This document shows, piece after piece, positions 1-6,455 of a stretch of DNA of 11,020 nucleotides. The number at the start of each line of letters is the position of its first letter. Position 1 is the stretch's first letter. The notes under the pieces are model-generated. The model saw only the letters and a program-made list of their open reading frames with translations, searched no databases and was not told where the DNA came from. This DNA is from Desulfatitalea sp. (GTDB lineage: Bacteria; Desulfobacterota; Desulfobacteria; Desulfobacterales; Desulfosarcinaceae), in assembly GCA_018224505.1 (NCBI GenBank), contig JAGTVD010000010.1, forward strand, positions 1 to 11,020, written 5' to 3'. Position numbers and translations under genes: made by a program.

Positions 1-688
1 CCAAGCCAACATGGACCCGGCTCACCGCGACCGCATCGCCTTCATGCGCATCTGTTCGGGTCGTTTCTACCGGGGCATGCGCCTGCGCCACCATCGCCTG
101 GGCAAGGATATTGTGGTGGCCAATCCCACCATTTTCATGGCCCAGGACCGCGCCCTGGTGGACGAAGCCTGGCCCGGAGATATCGTGGGGATTCACAATC
201 ATGGCACCATCAAGATTGGCGACACCTTTTCGGACAAAGAGCCGCTCCAATTTGTCGGCATTCCCCATTTCGCCCCCGATCATTTCCGGCGGGTGCGCCT
301 CAAGTCCCCCCTCAAAGCCAAGCAACTGCAAAAGGGGTTGACCCAACTGGCCGAGGAGGGGGCCGTGCAGCTGTTCCGACCGGTGCTGGGCAGCGAATTC
401 ATCCTCGGGGCGGTGGGAGTCTTGCAGTTCGATGTGACCATGGCCCGGTTGCGGGACGAATATGGGGTGGATGCCGTCTACGAGATGGTTGATTATGCCA
501 CCGCCCGCTGGGTACAGTGCACCGACAAGCCGCGTTTGGCAGCCTTTGAAAAGGCCAACCAGGGCAACCTGGCCATCGATGCCGAGGGCAATCTGGCCTA
601 CCTGGCCGCCAGCGAATGGTGGCTCAACTACGTGGGCGAGCAGTGGCCGGAGGTGACCTTCCTCAAGACCCGGGAGATTCATTCATGA
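1..688 (+). CDS. prfC: Peptide chain release factor 3, C-terminal part (partial at left edge)
   Basis: RF3 is the cytoplasmic translational GTPase that removes RF1/RF2 from the ribosome after peptide release. Only the last 228 residues are here. The frame is open to the left edge (first complete codon at position 2, reading QANMDPAHRDR), so the GTPase domain lies outside the window. The visible part matches the RF3 beta-barrel domain II and domain III: QANMDPAHRDRIAFMR at the start, PGDIVGIHNHGTIKIGDTF in the middle, then LSEEGAVQ-like EEGAVQLFRP and GAVGVLQFDV. It closes with NLAYLAAS and a terminal LKTRE, as E. coli RF3 ends in a similar HQTRE. The match runs to the natural C-terminus without frameshift. 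The TGA stop overlaps the ATG of the next gene (ATGA), so the two are probably co-transcribed and translationally coupled. Identification is secure. Confidence 0.96.
   Translation, partial: QANMDPAHRDRIAFMRICSGRFYRGMRLRHHRLGKDIVVANPTIFMAQDRALVDEAWPGDIVGIHNHGTIKIGDTFSDKEPLQFVGIPHFAPDHFRRVRLKSPLKAKQLQKGLTQLAEEGAVQLFRPVLGSEFILGAVGVLQFDVTMARLRDEYGVDAVYEMVDYATARWVQCTDKPRLAAFEKANQGNLAIDAEGNLAYLAASEWWLNYVGEQWPEVTFLKTREIHS
672..676 (+). promoter_or_regulatory. Ribosome binding site of pncB
   Basis: GGGAG lies 8 nt upstream of ATG 685, inside the end of prfC. It supports this start over the upstream in-frame start at 616. Confidence 0.7.
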
Positions 689-2088
689 TCGACTTTACGG
701 GTACTTACACCGATCAGTACCAGTTGGCCATGGGCCAGGTCTACTTTCTGACCGGCCGTAAAGACCAGACGGCGGTGTTCGACTACTTTTTCCGTAAAAA
801 TCCCTTCAAAGGCGGGTATACGGTTTTCGCCGGTCTCTCCGACCTTTTAAAGATTCTGGAGAAGCTGCGGTTCGATTCGTTGGATCTGGCCTTTCTCAAA
901 GCGCGGGGCCTGCACGCCGATTTTCTGGCCTACCTGAAGGATTTCCGTTTTCGCGGCGCGATCCACGCCTCCAGGGAAGGGGACCTGGTGTTTCCCACGC
1001 GTCCGGTGCTGCGGGTCGAAGCCGCCTTGATCGAGGCCCAGCTCATCGAGACGCTGCTGCTCAACATCCTCAACTTCCAGTCCCTGGTAGCCACCAAGGC
1101 CAGCCGCATGCGCCAGGTGGCCAAGGCGCGGACCCTGATCGATTTCGGGTTGCGTCGGGCCCAGGGCCCGGGGGGGTATTTTGCCAGCCGGGCGGCCGTT
1201 ATCGGCGGCTTCGACACTACGAGCAATGTGCGTGCGGCCCGGGACTTCGGCCTGACACCGTCGGGGACCATGGCCCACTCATTCATTCAAAGCTGTCCCG
1301 ACGAACGGACCGCCTTTCAACAATTTGCCGAGGGCTGGCCGGAAAACTGTGTCCTGCTGGTGGACACTTACGACACCTTGAAAAGCGGCGTGCCCAATGC
1401 CATCGCCGTGGGCAAGGAGATGGAAAAGCGCGGCCACCGGCTCAAGGGGATTCGGCTCGACAGCGGCGATCTGGCTTACCTGGCCCGCAGGAGTCGCGCC
1501 ATGCTGGACGATGCGGGGCTCGATTACGTGAAAATCGCGGCTTCGAACCAGTTGGACGAGCATGTGATCAAAAGCCTGCTGGAACAGGATGCCCCCATCG
1601 ATGTGTTCGGAGTGGGTACCAACCTCGTGACCGGGCAGCCCGATGCGGCCCTGGACGGGGTGTACAAGCTGGCTGCCGTGGACGGCCGGCCGCTGATCAA
1701 GATTTCGGAGAATGTGGAGAAGATCACCTTGCCGCTCCAGAAGCAGGTGTTCCGGGTGTTCAACGGCGAAGGGTATTTTTTGGGCGCCGATGCCGTCGGG
1801 ATAGAGGGTGAACCGGCAATTGCCATGATGCACCACCCCTTCATCGCCCACAAATCTTTTGTCCTGGCCCACTGTCCCATGGAACCGCTGCTCGAGCCGG
1901 TGATGCGCGACGGACAGATGGTCCGCGACATGCCCGATCTTCCGGCCGTCGCCAACTACTGCCGCGAGCGTTTGGCGCTGCTGCCGGCCGAATACAAGCG
2001 ATTCGAAAACCCGCACATTTACAAGGTGGGTATCAGCACCCGGCTGCGGGAGCAGCGCGACCGGCTGATCGCCGCCCACAAGGAATGA
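685..2088 (+). CDS. pncB: Nicotinate phosphoribosyltransferase
   Basis: This enzyme makes nicotinate mononucleotide from nicotinate and PRPP with ATP, the entry step of the Preiss-Handler NAD salvage route; it is cytoplasmic. The 467-residue length suits the longer bacterial class. Visible motifs are YTDQYQL (8-14), GPGGYFASRAAVIGGFDTTSN (about 161-181), and GTMAHSF (194-200), whose His198 is the likely phosphorylated histidine. LLVDTYDT (224-231), GIRLDSGDLAYLARR (255-269), FGVGTNLVTG (308-317) and LIKISENVEKITLP (337-350) follow. An in-frame start 23 codons upstream lies inside prfC; I chose ATG 685 because the conserved N-terminus begins there and GGGAG sits 8 nt before it. The 4-bp overlap with prfC suggests coupling. 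No frameshift or missing motif is seen. The specific substrate, nicotinate rather than nicotinamide, is taken from the family. Confidence 0.95.
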   Translation: MIDFTGTYTDQYQLAMGQVYFLTGRKDQTAVFDYFFRKNPFKGGYTVFAGLSDLLKILEKLRFDSLDLAFLKARGLHADFLAYLKDFRFRGAIHASREGDLVFPTRPVLRVEAALIEAQLIETLLLNILNFQSLVATKASRMRQVAKARTLIDFGLRRAQGPGGYFASRAAVIGGFDTTSNVRAARDFGLTPSGTMAHSFIQSCPDERTAFQQFAEGWPENCVLLVDTYDTLKSGVPNAIAVGKEMEKRGHRLKGIRLDSGDLAYLARRSRAMLDDAGLDYVKIAASNQLDEHVIKSLLEQDAPIDVFGVGTNLVTGQPDAALDGVYKLAAVDGRPLIKISENVEKITLPLQKQVFRVFNGEGYFLGADAVGIEGEPAIAMMHHPFIAHKSFVLAHCPMEPLLEPVMRDGQMVRDMPDLPAVANYCRERLALLPAEYKRFENPHIYKVGISTRLREQRDRLIAAHKE

Positions 2089-2100
2089 ACCTTGACCGGG

Positions 2101-2127
2101 TTGAATCGGCTGCGATCTGAATATATC
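2101..2127 (+). promoter_or_regulatory. Possible weak promoter upstream of yebG
   Basis: TTGAAT (2101-2106) and TATATC (2122-2127) are separated by 15 bp, each 4 of 6 to the sigma70 consensus. The spacer is shorter than ideal. A small inverted repeat, AACC-N7-GGTT (2088-2102), sits just before it at the pncB stop codon and could be an operator half-site pair or a weak hairpin. No recognised LexA box is visible, although yebG belongs to the SOS regulon in E. coli. This is a tentative call. Confidence 0.22.
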
Positions 2128-2198
2128 GAACGGCATCCAGCCTACTTGGCCGGGTGCATGCATTTGAGCAAAAATTCAGCGGAAGGAAACGAAAGACA

Positions 2199-2549
2199 AT
2201 GGCTGTTATTACAAAATTCGTTGTGGTTCGGGATGGGGTGGAACTCGCACAGGTCTTTTTGGACAGAAAAGAGGCCGAGGCCTATGATAAAATGCTGGAT
2301 GCGGCCCAAAGCCTGGCTGAGTTGATCAAGCAAGGGGATCTTAAAATCGATATCGATCCCGGGACCATCGATGAAATTGCCATATGTTTGGCGAAGAATG
2401 CACCGGCTGTGACAAAAATATTGAAATCGGTGAAGCCGCTGAATCCTGAACCGGAAGAACCCCACATGAAGCCATCACAGGCAGAACTGTCGGTAAATAA
2501 GGAGAAAACCCAGGAGTCGCGTTCAAGATCCAAAACCAAGGCGGCTTAG
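2199..2549 (+). CDS. yebG: YebG family protein (DNA-damage-associated in E. coli)
   Basis: The 116-residue product resembles E. coli YebG, a small LexA-controlled SOS protein of unknown biochemical activity. It shares the start MAVITKFVVVRDG (1-13; E. coli has MAVEVKYVVIREG) and the segment RKEAEAYDKMLDAAQ (23-37; KKEADAYDKMLDTAD in E. coli). A helical middle and a charged, probably disordered tail (about 80-116, rich in Glu, Lys and Ser) follow. ATG 2199 is chosen because family similarity starts exactly there and GGAAGGA (2181-2187) lies 11 nt upstream; a GTG at 2154 in the same frame adds 15 residues without similarity. Base composition is clearly lower in GC than the flanking genes. A second YebG-like gene follows after 8 bp. 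Family assignment is good; function in this organism is inferred only. Confidence 0.88.
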   Translation: MAVITKFVVVRDGVELAQVFLDRKEAEAYDKMLDAAQSLAELIKQGDLKIDIDPGTIDEIAICLAKNAPAVTKILKSVKPLNPEPEEPHMKPSQAELSVNKEKTQESRSRSKTKAA

Positions 2550-2557
2550 CGACCACC

Positions 2558-2773
2558 ATGGCTGCAATATCGAAAAGGGAAGCGGATGCATATGACAGGA
2601 TGATCGAAGCGGCTGCAGCGCTTGCGGATCTCCTTGAATCGAACGGAATCACAATGGACGAATACGACCTGGAAGAGCTGACGATTTTTCTGGCGCGCAA
2701 TGCACGATCGGTTGAAGCGTGTTTGAAACCGATAAAAAGCAACGCCTGTCAATCGACGCTGTTTGCCGGATAA
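2558..2773 (+). CDS. Short YebG-like paralogue lacking the N-terminal beta region
   Basis: This 71-residue product is a second YebG-type helical domain. Residues 6-20, KREADAYDRMIEAAA, align with RKEAEAYDKMLDAAQ of the upstream yebG. DLEELTIFLARNARSVEACLKPIK (38-61) aligns with its TIDEIAICLAKNAPAVTKILKSVK. The roughly 20 N-terminal residues of YebG (VITKFVVVRDG and what follows) are absent, and there is no charged C-terminal tail. The start at ATG 2558 is 8 bp after the yebG stop; the only Shine-Dalgarno-like stretch, AAGGCGG (2538-2544), is 13 nt away, so translation may rely on coupling to yebG. It looks like a tandem duplicate that lost its N-terminus, yet the reading frame is intact and diverged at the DNA level, which argues for a retained gene. 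Function is unknown. Confidence 0.72.
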   Translation: MAAISKREADAYDRMIEAAAALADLLESNGITMDEYDLEELTIFLARNARSVEACLKPIKSNACQSTLFAG

Positions 2774-2796
2774 TTATCGCACACCATTGAAATGAT

Positions 2797-2822
2797 CTTG
2801 CCAAACGGTTTTTGTCTGCAAG
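2797..2822. terminator. Imperfect hairpin between convergent yebG pair and MFS gene
   Basis: CTTGCCAAA (2797-2805) can pair with TTTG and GCAAG (2811-2814 and 2818-2822), with a TCT bulge. The 58-bp convergent gap has no other structure. No clean T-tract follows on either strand, so intrinsic termination is uncertain. Confidence 0.3.
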
Positions 2823-2831
2823 CATCAGCCC

Positions 2832-3971
2832 TTAGGACGCTTTAATCAAACGCAACGCGGCCAGGACGATCAACGCCGCGATACCCCAGAAGGCCGGAGT
2901 GAAGGTGCCGAAGGTGTCGAACAGGTGGCCGGCCGCCATGGGCGCTACGGCCGCCGGGATGTTGGCGGAGAAGAGAAGTCCGTACACTCGGCCCACCGCC
3001 GCCGACCCCCACCGTTGGGCCACGCTGGAGGCATACAGCACCAAAACCCCGCCGTAGTTGAATCCGGTTAGCAGCGCGAAGAAGAGCAGGCCGTTGGCCG
3101 TGGCCAGGATCCAGGGCGCTAGCAGCAGAACGGCGGCCTGGGCGATCAGGTTGGCGCCCAGGGTGGTCCGTCCGTCCAGGCGATCAAACAGCCATCCCCA
3201 TCCCAAGCGACCTGCGGCGTTGGCTATGGCAAACAATCCCACCGCCGTAACACCCAATCCGGCCGTAACGTGGGGCGTAAGGCTTTTGAGGTTGGCATTG
3301 ACGGCGAAACCGGCTGCCAGGCCGCACACCATGGCCAGGTAAAGCATCTGAAAGGCAGGCTGACGCACCACCTGCCGCCAATCGTATTGCACTGCACCCG
3401 CATCGCTGCCGCCGGAAGGGTTGCGCATGAACATCCCGGCACCTGTCACCAGCACCAGGAAGATGACGCCCAGTACGCGGAAGGCCCAAAAGGGCGTTCC
3501 CCCCTGGGCGGCCATCAACCATGCCCCGGCCTGGCTGACCAGGGCTGCGCCGCCGCCGAAGCCGGCCACCGCCACACCGGTGACCAGTCCTTTGTGCGCC
3601 GGAAACCAGCGGATGCAGGTGGCGATGGGCACGATATAGGCGCTACCCACGCCCACGCCGGCGATAAGTCCGATGCCCAGTACCGTCCATCCGAAATGAA
3701 GGTGTCCCCAACCCGCCACCAGCCAGCCGCATCCGAAAAGCAGGCCGCCGGCCACCGCGCAGCGTCGGGGTCCCAACCGGGGCAGCCACGCCCCGGCGAA
3801 GATCATGGTCAGCGGAAAGGCGAAGTAGAACATGGTAAACGGGAGCTGCACCGCGCCCTGCAGCAGGCCGGTGCTCTGCCGCAGCGGTTCGACAAAGACC
3901 GACCAGGCGTAGGTGGCACCCAGGCACATCTGCATGACGACGGCGGCGGCAAGAATCCGGTAACGTTGCAT
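2832..3971 (-). CDS. MFS transporter, oxalate/formate antiporter (OFA)-like family
   Basis: This is a 379-residue inner-membrane protein with about twelve hydrophobic segments, the usual MFS layout. MQMCLGATYAWSVFVEPL (13-30) is the hallmark first helix of the OFA group. RWFPAHKGLVTGVAVAGFGGG (121-141) is the typical loop and helix after TM4, and GRLGWGWLFDRL (254-265) is the matching motif in the second half. OFA members move small monocarboxylates or dicarboxylates such as oxalate, formate or pyruvate; the substrate here cannot be read from sequence. The frame is open for 53 more codons upstream, but these overlap the aminotransferase and are not membrane-like; ATG 3971 starts the conserved region. 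Its Shine-Dalgarno is weak. It begins 31 bp after the aminotransferase stop on the same strand, so the two are probably co-transcribed. It may carry a 2-oxo acid tied to that enzyme (inference). Confidence 0.88.
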   Translation of the reverse strand: MQRYRILAAAVVMQMCLGATYAWSVFVEPLRQSTGLLQGAVQLPFTMFYFAFPLTMIFAGAWLPRLGPRRCAVAGGLLFGCGWLVAGWGHLHFGWTVLGIGLIAGVGVGSAYIVPIATCIRWFPAHKGLVTGVAVAGFGGGAALVSQAGAWLMAAQGGTPFWAFRVLGVIFLVLVTGAGMFMRNPSGGSDAGAVQYDWRQVVRQPAFQMLYLAMVCGLAAGFAVNANLKSLTPHVTAGLGVTAVGLFAIANAAGRLGWGWLFDRLDGRTTLGANLIAQAAVLLLAPWILATANGLLFFALLTGFNYGGVLVLYASSVAQRWGSAAVGRVYGLLFSANIPAAVAPMAAGHLFDTFGTFTPAFWGIAALIVLAALRLIKAS

Positions 3972-4002
3972 GGTCGGCGGTTCAATCTCGGCGATTGCGG
4001 GT

Positions 4003-5145
4003 TTAGAGGCGGCAGAGGATCGCCGCGGCTTGGTCCAGGGTCTGGTCCTGCTTGGCGAAGCAGAAGCGCAACGTTTTGTGGTCCCGGCCGTCGTGGTAAA
4101 AGACCGACGGCGGAATGGCCGCCACACCATATGCGGTGGTCAGGCGCCGGGCGAAGGCAATGTCCGGTTCATCGGTAATGGCGCTGTAATCCAGCATTTG
4201 GAAATAGGTGCCGGTGCAGGGCAGGGGTTTGAAGCGCGATTCCCGCACCAATCCGCGGAACAGGTTCCGCTTGTTCTGGTAGAATTCGGCCAGGGCCTCA
4301 TAGTGCCCGGTTTCTTTCATGAAATCGGCATATGCCAACTGCACCGGGGTGTTGGCGGTAAAGGTGAGAAACTGGTGAATTTTGCGCAACTCCGCACTCA
4401 GGGATGCGGGGGCGATGCAATAGCCGATTTTCCAGCCGGTGGTATGGTAGGTCTTGCCGAAGGAGCTGACCACGAAGCTGCGCGCGGCCAGGACCGGGTG
4501 GCGCAGCATGCTCTGGTGGGGTTGACCGTCGAAGATGATGTGTTCATACACCTCGTCGCTGAGGATGAACAGGTCGCTGTGGGCGCTGATCGCCTCCAGG
4601 GCCGTTATGTCGTCAGCGGTCAGCACCGTGCCGGTGGGGTTGTGGGGTGAGTTGAGGATGATCATGCGGGTACGAGAGGTTAATGTGTCGCGGACCCGGT
4701 CCCAATCCACCCGGTAGTCGGGGAATGTCAAGGGGACGAACCGCGGCACGCCACCGCTGAGTTGGATGGCCGGCACATAGCTGTCGTAGGCCGGTTCCAG
4801 CACAATCACTTCGTCGCCGGGGCGCACCACGGCCGTAATGGCCGCATAGAGCGCCTCGGTGGCGCCGGCGGTGACGGTAATTTCGGTCTCCGGCTCGATC
4901 CGGGCCTGGTACAAGGCCTGCACCTTCCGGGCGATGCGTTCCCGCAGCAGCGGGACCCCCTGCATGGGGGCATACTGGTTCATGCCTTGGCGCATGTGGT
5001 GGCTGACCCGCTCGATCAGGGCTGTCGGCGCTTCGAAGTCCGGAAATCCCTGGGAGAGATTGATGGCCCGGTGTTCGGCGGCCAGTTGGGACATGACAGT
5101 GAAAATCGTGGTGCCGACATTGGGCAGTTTGGACTGGATCTGCAT
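4003..5145 (-). CDS. ybdL: PLP-dependent methionine aminotransferase, YbdL type (class I/II fold)
   Basis: This 380-residue fold-type I aminotransferase is very close in sequence pattern to E. coli YbdL, which prefers methionine (also His and Phe) and interconverts it with 2-oxo-4-methylthiobutanoate. Shared stretches are SKLPNVGTTIFTVMS (5-19), INLSQGFPDFEAP (28-40), VTAGATEALYAAITAVVRPGD (91-111) and LNSPHNPTG (164-172). SDEVYEHI (196-203) and SSFGKTYHTTGWKIGY (227-242) follow, with Lys231 as the PLP Schiff-base lysine, and LRFCFAKQ lies near the C-terminus. ATG 5145 is chosen because similarity begins there and GGAG (5154-5157 on this strand) is 8 nt upstream; the longer frame to 5295 runs into the neighbouring gene. 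It heads a two-gene unit with the MFS transporter. Possible roles are methionine salvage or amino-acid catabolism. Fold and enzyme class are certain, exact substrate likely. Confidence 0.93.
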   Translation of the reverse strand: MQIQSKLPNVGTTIFTVMSQLAAEHRAINLSQGFPDFEAPTALIERVSHHMRQGMNQYAPMQGVPLLRERIARKVQALYQARIEPETEITVTAGATEALYAAITAVVRPGDEVIVLEPAYDSYVPAIQLSGGVPRFVPLTFPDYRVDWDRVRDTLTSRTRMIILNSPHNPTGTVLTADDITALEAISAHSDLFILSDEVYEHIIFDGQPHQSMLRHPVLAARSFVVSSFGKTYHTTGWKIGYCIAPASLSAELRKIHQFLTFTANTPVQLAYADFMKETGHYEALAEFYQNKRNLFRGLVRESRFKPLPCTGTYFQMLDYSAITDEPDIAFARRLTTAYGVAAIPPSVFYHDGRDHKTLRFCFAKQDQTLDQAAAILCRL

Positions 5146-5153
5146 GGCGGTGG

Positions 5154-5157
5154 CTCC
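5154..5157 (-). promoter_or_regulatory. Ribosome binding site of the aminotransferase gene
   Basis: GGAG on the minus strand sits 8 nt before ATG 5145 and fixes the start. The 106-bp gap up to the Y-family gene shows no convincing promoter or terminator, so read-through from the DUF72 promoter is possible. Confidence 0.65.
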
Positions 5158-5251
5158 GGGCAAGAAGGTTGTCGCAAATCGGTGCGCCAGTGGCACGATC
5201 CCTAACTTAGCCGATGGCAGATGTTGCGGGAAGACTTTTTTCGTGGTTTCG

Positions 5252-6445
5252 TCAAAGTTTAATCGATGGCGCCGATGCCATTTGCTCCATGGCAAACCCG
5301 ACCGCTTGCGTGCCGAACCGTTTCCGGATGCGGTCCAGGGCGTTGACCAGGCGCTCCTGCCGCAGGACGGTGCGGCGTTCGGTTTCGAACAGCGGTAGTT
5401 GGGCCGGGGGATAGACCAGACGATCGCAGATCAGGCGCATGTGGCGTATCCGGGTGCGCCGGGCGGTGGCCAGGGTCAGCACGTGGCGGGCCGGGGGCCA
5501 GAGCGCCAGGTCGTTGGCGCTGGGCGGTTCGACCCGCAGCTGGCGGGCGCACGGCCGTCCGTCGCTGTGCTCGACCATGATGCCGATGCGCCGGGCAACG
5601 CGTCCCTGCTGGCGCAGTTGGCGGCCGGCCGTTTCCACCAGGGGCCGCAGGGCGGCGTGCAGGTCCGTCGACGTGTGGGTGTCCGTGGCGAAGGTGTGGT
5701 CCAGCGCCACCCGCGGCGGCGCCTGGCCCACCGGCAGGACGGGGGCGTGGTCTTCGCCGCGCAACGCTTCCAGCACGGCAGCGGTCCGATGACCGAGCAC
5801 CACTTGCAGATGGACGGGATCGAGGCCGATGACCTGGTGGACGTGGTCCAGATTCAACGGGTGCAGCCGGTCCAGATCGGCGGCTTCGATGCCCGGGATC
5901 AGCCACAGGGGCAGGGGGGCCAGCAGGGCGGCTTCATCGCCCGGAGCCACGATGTATTCGCCCTGGGGTTTGACCAGGCGCGAGGCCACCTTGGCCACCC
6001 GCTTGTTGGCGGCCAGGGACCAGATGGGGTCCAGCCCCAGGGTTTTACGGGCCTGGCGGCGCAGCCGCCAGGCCACATCCACGGCCGGCCCGAACAGGCG
6101 GCTGGTGCCGGTCACATCCACGAACAGGTGGCCGTCGCGGTCGCCGGGTTCGATCAGGGGGGAATAGGGCAGGGCCTGGCGCAGCAGGTCGGCCATGGCC
6201 TGTTCGTAACGCGCCGGCCGGGGAGGGCGCACGGTCATGCCCCGCTCCAGCCGCAGAGCCCGGCGCAGCGGCATGCCTTTGCGCACGCCGGCCCGGTAGG
6301 CCTCTTCACTCATATCATACACCGTGGCCCGGGCGGCGCCCGCGGGGGCGATGATCACCGGTCGTTGCACCAGGCAGGGATCCAGGCAACGCTCCACGGC
6401 CACGGCAAAATCGGCGACATTGATGTGGATGATGCTGCGGTCCAT
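5252..6445 (-). CDS. Y-family DNA polymerase homologue with degenerate active site (DinB/ImuB-like)
   Basis: The 397-residue protein follows the Y-family (IMS) layout: N-terminal IIHINVADFAVAVE (5-18), a fingers-like YDMSEEAYRAGVRKGMPLRRAL (43-64), palm IEPGDRDGHLFVDVTG (98-113), and a helix-hairpin-helix-like LIPGIE region (182-187). A little-finger region (about 235-345), clamp-binding motif QLPLF (349-353) and an UmuC-like tail DRIRKRFGTQAV (371-382) follow. Aligned to Pol IV or Dpo4, the metal-binding acids fall on Asn9 and Ala11 (IDMD/VDFD region) and on Gly105 and His106 (LDEAYLDVT region), and the steric-gate position is Ala14. It therefore looks non-catalytic, comparable to ImuB, a non-catalytic Y-family partner of DnaE2 that also binds the clamp. 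No imuA or dnaE2 is in the window. It starts 10 bp after the DUF72 stop, implying co-transcription. Family is sure; role in translesion synthesis is inference. Confidence 0.87.
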   Translation of the reverse strand: MDRSIIHINVADFAVAVERCLDPCLVQRPVIIAPAGAARATVYDMSEEAYRAGVRKGMPLRRALRLERGMTVRPPRPARYEQAMADLLRQALPYSPLIEPGDRDGHLFVDVTGTSRLFGPAVDVAWRLRRQARKTLGLDPIWSLAANKRVAKVASRLVKPQGEYIVAPGDEAALLAPLPLWLIPGIEAADLDRLHPLNLDHVHQVIGLDPVHLQVVLGHRTAAVLEALRGEDHAPVLPVGQAPPRVALDHTFATDTHTSTDLHAALRPLVETAGRQLRQQGRVARRIGIMVEHSDGRPCARQLRVEPPSANDLALWPPARHVLTLATARRTRIRHMRLICDRLVYPPAQLPLFETERRTVLRQERLVNALDRIRKRFGTQAVGFAMEQMASAPSIKL

Positions 6446-6455
6446 ATCGCACCGT

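Noticed and set aside
616..684. Longer N-terminus for pncB
   Set aside because: The extra 23 codons lie within prfC, have no similarity and no Shine-Dalgarno; ATG 685 fits better.
1279..2163. Minus-strand 294-codon open frame opposite pncB
   Set aside because: Shadow frame with no family similarity; pncB motifs cover the same stretch.
2089..2198. LexA box upstream of yebG
   Set aside because: No CTGT-N8-ACAG, CGAAC-N4-GTTCG, GTTC-N7-GTTC or similar known LexA motif could be read here; the AACC-N7-GGTT repeat does not match any that I know.
2550..2557. Frameshift remnant joining the second yebG copy to a lost N-terminus
   Set aside because: The frame before ATG 2558 shows no VITKFVVVRDG-like sequence; the N-terminal part is simply missing rather than shifted.
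3270..4178. Plus-strand 302-codon open frame opposite the MFS gene
   Set aside because: Low-complexity Gly/His/Gln-rich translation; the minus strand encodes a clear twelve-segment transporter.
5252..6445. Active DNA polymerase IV (dinB)
   Set aside because: The metal-binding acids and steric gate are replaced, so calling it a working Pol IV would mislead.
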